Origin: Clostridia bacterium
Lineage (GTDB): Bacteria; Bacillota_A; Clostridia; Oscillospirales; CAG-272
Direction: 5' to 3'
Assembly: GCA_017546745.1 (NCBI GenBank)
Contig: JAFYRZ010000008.1
Coordinates: forward strand, 1 to 5,979
DNA: 5,979 bases
Shown: positions 1-5,979 of the stretch, one piece after another
How positions within the stretch are numbered: position 1 is the stretch's first letter
Layout: each line of letters starts with the position of its first letter
Notes under the pieces: model-generated
Database searches by the model: none
What the model was told of the DNA's origin: nothing
Seen by the model: the letters and a program-made list of their open reading frames with translations, nothing else
Position numbers and translations under genes: made by a program

Positions 1-1445
1 CTCTGAAGCTTTCTTTCCTCGGGTGCGTTACCCTTCTGAACCTCTGCGCCGCAACTCTCGAGCGACTTAAGGTTATGGGACTTCGACGAGCCGGTAGCAC
101 CGCCGCAGCCGTCACGACCGGTTCTTCCGCCAAGGAGGATAACGATATCTCCGGGTGCGGGAACCTCACGGCGAACGTTCTCCTGGGGAGCTGCCGCAAT
201 AACCGCGCCAACCTCCATATGCTTTGCAGCATATCCGTCGTGATATATCTCGTCTACGATACCGGTAGCAAGACCGATCTGGTTACCGTAGGAGGAGTAG
301 CCTGCCGCTGCGGTGGTAACGATCTTTCTCTGGGGAAGCTTACCCTCAAGGGTCTCTTCCACGGGCTTAAGAGGATCTGCCGCACCGGTAAGACGCATAG
401 CGCCGTATACATAGGAGCGTCCGGAAAGCGGGTCACGGATAGCACCGCCGATACAGGTTGCGGCACCTCCGAAGGGCTCGATCTCGGTGGGGTGGTTATG
501 AGTCTCGTTCTTGAAAAGAAGAAGCCAAGGCTCGGGAGTGCCGTCAACGTCAACCGTGATCTTTACGGTGCAGGCGTTGATCTCCTCGGACTCGTCAAGC
601 TTATCAAGCTTACCGAGCTTCTTTAAGCACTTTGCCGCGATAGTACCGATATCCATAAGGTTTACCGGCTTCTTTCTCTCGATAAACTCACGCGCCGCGA
701 TATAATCCTTGTAAGCGCCCTCGACTACGGGGTCGGAGAAGCTTACCTTATCAACGGTGGTAAGGAAGGTGGTATGACGGCAATGGTCAGACCAGTATGT
801 ATCGATCATCTTTATCTCGGTGATCGTGGGACATCTGCCCTCTTCCTTAAAGTAAGACTGGCAGAAGGTGATATCGTCGATATCCATAGCTAAGCCGTAG
901 GACTTAATAAACTCGTCAAGCCCTGCTCTGTCAAGATCAAGGAAGCCCTCAAGAATCTTTACGTCAGCGGGTACTGCGTACTCCATCTTGATGGTGTCCT
1001 TAGGCTCAAGGGTAGCCTCGCGAGACTCTACGGGGTTGATCACGTGCTTCTTGATGCGCGCGAAATCCTCCTCGGAGAGGTTACCGTAGAGCATATAAAC
1101 TCTTGCGGTAGCAATGTCGGGCTTGTCACCCTGGGAGATAAGCTGAATGCACTGAGCGGCAGAATCTGCTCTCTGGTCGTACTGACCGGGAAGATACTCG
1201 CTTGCAAAAACGAGTGCGCCGTCATTATCAAGCTCGGTATAAACGTTATCGAGCTGAGGCTCGGAGAATACCGTACCGATCGCGTAATCAAAAAGCTCCT
1301 TAGTGATGTTCTCTGCATCGTAGCGGTTAAGAAGTCTTACTCTTTCTACACCCTTAATGCCGAGGAATGCGGATATTTCGGATTTAAGTGCGCGCGCCTC
1401 GTTATCAAGGCCACACTTTTTTTCAACGTAAATGCGATATACCAT
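1..1445 (-). CDS. purL: Phosphoribosylformylglycinamidine synthase (FGAR amidotransferase), N-terminal part, runs off left edge
   Basis: This enzyme makes FGAM from FGAR, glutamine and ATP (step 4 of IMP synthesis, cytoplasmic). The frame is open from an ATG at 1445 to the left edge and gives 481 residues beginning MVYRIYVEKK. Family motifs visible in order are LPGQYDQRADSAAQC (residues 85-99), TYWSDHCRHTTF (216-227), ETHNHP (314-319, followed by TEIEPFGGAA), GGRTGRDGCGGATGSS (439-454) and VQKGNAPEERK (469-479). The first ~100 residues correspond to the PurS-like domain and the rest to the first half of the synthetase core. Single-chain clostridial PurL proteins are about 1,230-1,260 residues, so the second synthetase half and the C-terminal glutaminase domain should lie beyond the left edge. 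The single-chain form is inferred from the N-terminal extension; Bacillus-type organisms instead split it into PurS, PurQ and PurL. The start lies 4 bp after purD, with an AAAGGA site (1453-1458) inside the purD 3' end. No frameshift or stop was seen. Confidence 0.96.
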   Translation of the reverse strand, partial: MVYRIYVEKKCGLDNEARALKSEISAFLGIKGVERVRLLNRYDAENITKELFDYAIGTVFSEPQLDNVYTELDNDGALVFASEYLPGQYDQRADSAAQCIQLISQGDKPDIATARVYMLYGNLSEEDFARIKKHVINPVESREATLEPKDTIKMEYAVPADVKILEGFLDLDRAGLDEFIKSYGLAMDIDDITFCQSYFKEEGRCPTITEIKMIDTYWSDHCRHTTFLTTVDKVSFSDPVVEGAYKDYIAAREFIERKKPVNLMDIGTIAAKCLKKLGKLDKLDESEEINACTVKITVDVDGTPEPWLLLFKNETHNHPTEIEPFGGAATCIGGAIRDPLSGRSYVYGAMRLTGAADPLKPVEETLEGKLPQRKIVTTAAAGYSSYGNQIGLATGIVDEIYHDGYAAKHMEVGAVIAAAPQENVRREVPAPGDIVILLGGRTGRDGCGGATGSSKSHNLKSLESCGAEVQKGNAPEERKLQ

Positions 1446-1449
1446 TTGT

Positions 1450-2714
<1,265 letters not shown>

Positions 2715-2718
<4 letters not shown>

Positions 2719-2786
2719 ATTTTCACCCATTCAATTTTAAAATGAATTGTTTTGCAAGCAAAACATGAAATGATGCTTTGCATCAT
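2715..2786 (-). other. Possible micro-ORF 2 overlapping the purD start (23 codons)
   Basis: An ATG at 2786 opens a 23-codon frame beginning MMQSIISC, which runs through hairpins 2 and 1. It ends in a TGA (2715-2717) that overlaps the purD ATG (2716-2718) as ATGA, the usual geometry of translational coupling. The purD Shine-Dalgarno site lies inside it. It has no clear ribosome binding site of its own and is reached through the ATGA overlap with micro-ORF 1. Translation is unproven and the frame may be chance. Confidence 0.18.
2723..2728 (-). promoter_or_regulatory. Ribosome binding site that decides the purD start
   Basis: The transcript reads GGGTGA, then AAAT, then the ATG at 2718. GGTGA matches the 3' part of the consensus AGGAGGTGA, so its short 4-base spacing is normal for that register. 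The alternative ATG at 2730 is preceded only by A/T-rich palindromic sequence and has no such site. Confidence 0.6.
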
Positions 2787-2849
2787 GAAATGTGCCTCGC
2801 ACATGAAATGAATTTTGCCGCGGCAAATTTCATAGAGGCTGTCGCCTCT
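2729..2849. repeat. Tandem array of short hairpins between purH and purD
   Basis: The only sizeable intergenic region in the window is almost wholly inverted repeats. On the plus strand, left to right: hairpin 1 is TGTTTTGC-AA-GCAAAACA (2748-2765). Hairpin 2 is ATGATGC-TTT-GCATCAT (2770-2786). Hairpin 3 is ATGTGC-CTC-GCACAT (2790-2804). Hairpin 4 has arms ATGAATTTTGCC (2808-2819) and GGCAAATTTCAT (2822-2833) with one mismatch (2813 against 2828). Hairpin 5 is AGAGGC-TGTC-GCCTCT (2834-2849). Hairpins 1-4 end in CAT and/or begin with ATG and are joined by exactly GAA (2767-2769, 2787-2789, 2805-2807), giving the repeated joint CATGAAATG. Hairpin 5 directly abuts hairpin 4. A weaker A/T palindrome (2734-2743, flanked by ATTC/GAAT) may be a decayed sixth unit. 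None is followed by a U-run in the transcript, so these are not classical terminators. A REP/BIME-like or MITE-derived repeat, or an mRNA processing or stability element, is possible; the function is unknown. Confidence 0.88.
2783..2833 (-). other. Possible micro-ORF 1 within the hairpin array (16 codons)
   Basis: An ATG at 2833 opens a 16-codon frame, MKFAAAKFISCARHIS, ending in a TGA that overlaps the next ATG as ATGA (2783-2786). It starts 15 bases after the AICAR formyltransferase stop codon and lies in the same frame. There is no well-placed Shine-Dalgarno site; GAGGC lies 10 bases upstream but inside the stem of hairpin 5. It could be a chance product of the repeat units. No protein function is suggested. 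Confidence 0.15.
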
Positions 2850-4033
2850 TAATGGTGGAACAGGCGCATACCGGTAAACGCCATAGTCATACCGTATCCG
2901 TTACAGGTGGCGATAACCACGTCGTCACGGATAGAGCCGCCGGGCTCTGCGATATACTTAACGCCGGATTTCTTTGCGCGCTCGATATTATCGCTAAAGG
3001 GGAAGAATGCATCAGAGCCGAGGGCAACGCCGTCGATGGTATCAAGGTAGGCTCTCTGCTCGTCCTTGGTAAAGGGCTCGGGTCTTTCGGTGAAGTACCT
3101 CTGCCAGTTACCGTCCGCGCAAACGTCCTCCTCGTTCTGATTTATATAGCCGTCGATAACGTTATCTCTGTCGGGTCTGCCGAGGGTGGACTTAAATGGG
3201 AGGTTAAGAACCTTATCCGCCTGACGGAGGAACCAGGTATCTGCCTTTCCGCCTGCAAGACGGGTGCAGTGAACTCTCGACTGCTGACCTGCGCCAACGC
3301 CGATAGCCTGTCCGTCTATTGCGTAGCATACCGAGTTCGACTGGGTGTACTTAAGAGTGATAAGCGCAACGATAAGGTCGCGAACCGCACTCGCGGGCAT
3401 ATCCTTATTATCGGTAACGATATTAGAAAGAAGCGCCTCGTTTATCTCGAAGTTGTTTCTTCCCTGCTCAAAGGTAATTCCGTATACCTGCTTGCGCTCG
3501 ATCTCTGCGGGAGTGAAATCGGGGTCGATCTTAACGATGTTATAGCCGCCCTTTCTCTTTCCCTTAAGTATCTCAAGCGCCTCGGGCTCATATCCGGGAG
3601 CGATGATACCGTCGGAGACCTCTCTTGCGATCATCTTCGCCGTGGTAACGTCACAAACGTCGGACAAAGCGACCCAGTCACCGAACGAGCACATTCTGTC
3701 GGTACCTCTTGCTCTTGCGTAAGCGCAGGCGAGGGGGGACTCGTCAAGCCCCTCTATATCCTCAACGAAGCAGGCGCGCTTAAGCTTATCGGAAAGCGGA
3801 ATACCTACTGCGGCAGAGGTGGGGGAAACGTGCTTAAAGGAGGTAACTGCGGGAAGTCCGAGCGCCGCCTTAAGCTCCTTTACGAGCTGCCAGGAGTTGA
3901 ATGCGTCAAGGAAGTTTATGTAGCCGGGTCTGCCGTTAAGGATCTCGATGGGAAGCTCCGATCCGTCGTGCATATAGATTTTAGCAGGCTTCTGGTTAGG
4001 GTTACAGCCGTATTTAAGTTCAAATTCTTTCAT
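2849..4033 (-). CDS. purH: Stand-alone AICAR formyltransferase (PurH C-terminal domain only)
   Basis: The enzyme transfers a formyl group from 10-formyl-tetrahydrofolate to AICAR, giving FAICAR (step 9). The protein has 394 residues and contains only the AICAR transformylase fold. It starts at the LKYGCNPNQKPA segment (residues 6-17), where bifunctional PurH (about 510-530 residues) would already have some 190-200 residues of MGS-like cyclohydrolase. Visible motifs are the Lys-His pair in FKHVSP (K67, H68), the TQSNSVCYAIDG segment (230-241), GVGAGQQSRVHCTRLAGGKA (245-264), SDAFFPF (340-346), PGGSIRD (364-370) and the terminal TGMRLFHH (387-394). It resembles the short clostridial transformylase group rather than a truncated PurH: the N-terminus is intact and an AAAGGA site (4041-4046) stands 7 bases before the ATG. 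The missing IMP cyclohydrolase activity is supplied by the adjacent PurO-type gene, 18 bp upstream. The stop codon overlaps the first hairpin of the array. Confidence 0.95.
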   Translation of the reverse strand: MKEFELKYGCNPNQKPAKIYMHDGSELPIEILNGRPGYINFLDAFNSWQLVKELKAALGLPAVTSFKHVSPTSAAVGIPLSDKLKRACFVEDIEGLDESPLACAYARARGTDRMCSFGDWVALSDVCDVTTAKMIAREVSDGIIAPGYEPEALEILKGKRKGGYNIVKIDPDFTPAEIERKQVYGITFEQGRNNFEINEALLSNIVTDNKDMPASAVRDLIVALITLKYTQSNSVCYAIDGQAIGVGAGQQSRVHCTRLAGGKADTWFLRQADKVLNLPFKSTLGRPDRDNVIDGYINQNEEDVCADGNWQRYFTERPEPFTKDEQRAYLDTIDGVALGSDAFFPFSDNIERAKKSGVKYIAEPGGSIRDDVVIATCNGYGMTMAFTGMRLFHH

Positions 4034-4051
4034 CGTCCTATCCTTTCTTAT

Positions 4052-4768
4052 TCAGGCGTTCTTGTTGATTACTCTCGTATCAGCCTCGCCGGTCTTAAGG
4101 TCTATGTATCTTACGAAGAGGGACACCTTGTTGTCCTCGTTAAGATTCTTCCAGATAAGGTCGGTAAGAGCGTCGATTTCGACGTCGGGGAGGATAAGAG
4201 TTTTAGGCTCGCCCTCAAAGGAAGGAAGAGGGTTGCCGTCACAGTTGTAGGTATGGATAAACTTTGCATAACCACTCTTGGGGTTAGAGTACGCGTAGGT
4301 AAATCTCTCGCAGGAGGAGTCGTCACCCTCTGCGCTCTTAAGGATAGACATAGCGAAGTTCATCTCGCCGCCCTCGCGGTGGATGATACCCGAAATTCTG
4401 GGGGTGAAGTTAGGCTTATCGTCCTCAAACTCACGGGTTCTTAATGCCTGCTCAAAGGTAAGCTGCTTATCCATAAGGTCGTAAATAGTATCGGTCTGGT
4501 CACCGTTAGTAACGATGGTCTTGTTGCCGAGAACTCTTACGGGATAGTAGATTATAAGGTGCGGATCGGTCATCTTGGACTCATCGTATGCCTTGGTGCG
4601 CATAGCGTCGCCCTCGAGGACGAAAACTCTGTTACGGCTGTTCTCGCTTCTGCCCATAATGAAGTAAGCGGTGATAGCCTTAGTTCCGTCGGCGCTCTTG
4701 CCGATCATTATACCTCTGCCGTGGTAGGCAAGAGAATTAAGCTCGTTTTCAATAGTTGATATCTTCAT
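4052..4768 (-). CDS. purO: PurO-type IMP cyclohydrolase
   Basis: The predicted role is closure of FAICAR to IMP, the last step of the pathway. The protein has 238 residues, no signal peptide or membrane segment, and is unlike the PurH N-terminal domain. It matches what I recall of the IMP cyclohydrolase family first described in archaea (PurO, Pfam IMP_cyclohyd). Conserved-looking blocks are YHGRGIMIG (15-23), YFIMGRSENSRNRVF (35-49), DPHLIIYYPVR (68-78), NGDQTDTIYD (88-97), DDKPNFTPRISG (116-127) and IHTYNCDGNPLPSFEG (171-186). I did not assign catalytic residues. Context is the strongest support: it sits directly before an AICAR formyltransferase that lacks its cyclohydrolase half. A strong AGGAGA site (4774-4779) is 5 bases from the ATG, with the purN stop codon inside the spacer, so translation is probably coupled to purN. 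Confidence 0.9.
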   Translation of the reverse strand: MKISTIENELNSLAYHGRGIMIGKSADGTKAITAYFIMGRSENSRNRVFVLEGDAMRTKAYDESKMTDPHLIIYYPVRVLGNKTIVTNGDQTDTIYDLMDKQLTFEQALRTREFEDDKPNFTPRISGIIHREGGEMNFAMSILKSAEGDDSSCERFTYAYSNPKSGYAKFIHTYNCDGNPLPSFEGEPKTLILPDVEIDALTDLIWKNLNEDNKVSLFVRYIDLKTGEADTRVINKNA

Positions 4769-4769
4769 T

Positions 4770-5405
4770 TTATTCTCCTATGTAAACCTTATCGTTTTTA
4801 ACAGTGATCCTACCGTCACAGAAAAGCCTTACCGCCTCGGGAAGTATCTTCCATTCCGCCTCTTGCATAATTCTGAGCTGAAGCGACTCGGGAGTATCGT
4901 CCTCCTTTACCTCTACCGCGCGCTGAAGCACGATAGGGCCGGCATCACACTCGGGGGTAACGATATGCACCGTAGCGCCCGATACCTTAACGCCCTTTTT
5001 AAGCGCCGCCTCGTGAACGTAAAGACCGTAAAAGCCCTTACCGCAGAACGAGGGGATAAGCGCCGGGTGTACGTTTAAGATCCTGTTGGGGAATGCCTCG
5101 TATACCTGCTCGTCAATGATAGTAAGGAAGCCCGCAAGCACGACGAGGTCTATTTTCTCATCGGTCATCTTATCCGCGAGTGCGCGGGAGTAATCCTTAA
5201 TGCTTGCGTAGTCCTTTCTTGAAAGCACCACGGTGTCTATTCCTGCATTCCTTGCGCGCTCAAGGGCGTATACCCCCGGCTTTGACGCGATAACGAGGGA
5301 AATTTTTCCCGCGCCAAGCTCTCCGCGAGTCTCTGCGTCTATAAGCGCCTGCAGGTTCGTGCCGCCGCCCGAAACGAGAACGGCGATCCTTTTTTTATCG
5401 CTCAT
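4770..5405 (-). CDS. purN: Phosphoribosylglycinamide formyltransferase (GAR transformylase, folate-dependent)
   Basis: PurN formylates GAR to FGAR using 10-formyl-tetrahydrofolate (step 3). The 211-residue protein is full length for the family. The phosphate-binding loop is SGGGTNLQA (12-20), with Thr where E. coli PurN has Ser. The catalytic Asn-His-Asp triad is visible: N111 and H113 in NVHPALIPSF, and D154 in PECDAGPI. These correspond to N106, H108 and D144 of E. coli. FYGLYVHEAAL (125-135) and SGATVHIV (142-149) are also typical. The ATG overlaps the purM stop by one base (TGATG at 5403-5407), and no convincing Shine-Dalgarno site precedes it. Initiation is therefore probably by ribosomes finishing purM. 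Confidence 0.97.
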   Translation of the reverse strand: MSDKKRIAVLVSGGGTNLQALIDAETRGELGAGKISLVIASKPGVYALERARNAGIDTVVLSRKDYASIKDYSRALADKMTDEKIDLVVLAGFLTIIDEQVYEAFPNRILNVHPALIPSFCGKGFYGLYVHEAALKKGVKVSGATVHIVTPECDAGPIVLQRAVEVKEDDTPESLQLRIMQEAEWKILPEAVRLFCDGRITVKNDKVYIGE

Positions 5406-5979
5406 CAGCAGAATACCACGCCGTCGTCACCCTTGATTATCTCGCCGATAACGTAAGCGTCCTCTCCGTGAGCCTTAAGTATCTCAAGAGCCTTATCAAC
5501 GTCCTTCGCGGGAACGACGATGCTCATACCAACGCCCATATTGTAGGTATTGTACATATCGCGCTCGGGAACGTTACCCTCCTTAGCGATAAGATCGAAG
5601 ATGGGGAGGACCTTTACGGCACTCTTGGTGATCTTAGCGGAAAGTCCGTCGGGAATAGAACGGGGAATGTTCTCGTAGAAGCCGCCGCCGGTAATGTGGC
5701 TGATGCCCTTAACGTCAACGTTATCAAGAAGCGCAAGAACGCTCTTAACGTAGATCTTGGTGGGGGTTAGGAGGGTTTCCGCAACGCTCTTACCGCCAAG
5801 CTCAGCACGCGCGGTGTAAAGGGTCGCGGGGTTGTTATCAATATCAAATACCTTACGTACGAGAGAGAAGCCGTTGGAGTGAACACCGCTGGAAGGAAGC
5901 GCAATGATAACGTCACCTGCGCGCATCTTGGTGTTATCGATGATCTTCTTTTTATCAACGATACCAACAGCAAATCAAG
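5405..5979 (-). CDS. purM: Phosphoribosylformylglycinamidine cyclo-ligase (AIR synthetase), C-terminal part, cut by right edge
   Basis: PurM closes FGAM to AIR with ATP (step 5). About 189 residues are readable (5408-5974), beginning FAVGIVDKKKII; the family is about 340 residues, so roughly the first 150 lie beyond the edge. Motifs are GDVIIALPSSGVHSNGFSLV (ATG at 5926 is residue 1 here; the motif is at 4-23), TLLTPTKIYVKSVLALL, GISHITGGGFYENIPR and NMGVGMSIVVP. The ATG at 5926 is an internal Met, not the start, since recognisable PurM sequence (FAVGIVDKKKIIDNTK) continues upstream in frame. Odd point: the codon at 5975-5977 reads TGA where the family has Gly (the AGFxVG segment), only two bases from the window edge. 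A base error at a contig end is the likeliest cause; a real nonsense mutation cannot be excluded. The stop codon is TGA, overlapping the purN start. Confidence 0.93.

Noticed and set aside
75..626. 183-codon plus-strand frame at the left end
   Set aside because: Codon-phase shadow of purL; the minus strand here encodes ETHNHP and GGRTGRDGCGG motifs without interruption.
2719..2730. Four-residue longer purD N-terminus (ATG at 2730)
   Set aside because: No Shine-Dalgarno site precedes it, and the conserved family start is at the ATG at 2718, which has GGGTGA at proper distance.
2748..2849. Rho-independent terminator between purH and purD
   Set aside because: None of the stems is followed by a U-run on either strand at the right distance, and purD-purL continue the same pathway in the same direction.
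2742..2849. CRISPR array
   Set aside because: Constant parts are only about 9 bases with cores of about 9-20 bases that are themselves palindromic; there are no direct repeats of 23 bases or more and no cas genes.
4034..4051. Regulatory structure in the purO-purH gap
   Set aside because: The 18 bases hold only the purH ribosome binding site; no inverted repeat or PurR-like site is seen.
2852..4444. 530-codon open frame on the plus strand across the purH and purO-like genes
   Set aside because: Its codons lie exactly opposite the codons of the real genes, which are in the same phase. Stops there would need TTA, CTA or TCA on the coding strand, and these are avoided. The translation resembles no family, while both minus-strand genes carry clear motifs.
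5405..5926. Complete 173-residue protein starting at the ATG at 5926
   Set aside because: PurM homology continues upstream of this Met (FAVGIVDKKKIIDNTK), so it is an internal Met of a gene cut by the window edge.

Overview
The window is a stretch of one bacterial de novo purine (IMP) biosynthesis operon, read entirely from the minus strand (right to left). In transcription order it holds the 3' part of purM, purN, a PurO-type IMP cyclohydrolase, a stand-alone AICAR formyltransferase (the C-terminal half of ordinary PurH), purD, and the 5' part of a long single-chain purL. Junctions are tight: purM and purN share one base, purN to purO has a 1 bp gap, purO to purH 18 bp, and purD to purL 4 bp. 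The exception is a 118 bp gap between purH and purD.

The organism is most likely a member of the Clostridia (Firmicutes/Bacillota), probably an uncultured anaerobe. This is an inference from protein style: the PurL N-terminus and its motifs, the VAPDDPLVL variant in PurD, the separate AICAR formyltransferase beside a PurO-type cyclohydrolase, and AAAGGA/AGGAGA ribosome binding sites. Codon use is biased away from TTA, CTA and TCA, which leaves long open frames on the opposite strand that are shadows, not genes. TGA is used as a normal stop (purM, purO), so the standard bacterial code applies.

Together the genes cover step 2 (PurD: PRA to GAR), step 3 (PurN: GAR to FGAR), step 4 (PurL: FGAR to FGAM), step 5 (PurM: FGAM to AIR), step 9 (AICAR formyltransferase: AICAR to FAICAR) and step 10 (IMP cyclohydrolase: FAICAR to IMP). 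Steps 1 and 6-8 (PurF, PurE/K, PurC, PurB) are not in the window. Gene order does not follow pathway order. No promoter, riboswitch or terminator is visible; the operon leader presumably lies beyond the right edge.

The one non-routine region is the purH-purD gap (2731-2848). It holds a head-to-tail array of short, different hairpins built to a strict grammar: outer ATG...CAT ends separated by exactly GAA on the plus strand. The first hairpin in the transcript begins inside the purH stop codon. Two micro-ORFs run through the array and are chained by ATGA overlaps to the purD start. The array, and the split PurH/PurO arrangement, are what deserve a second look. The rest is ordinary housekeeping sequence.
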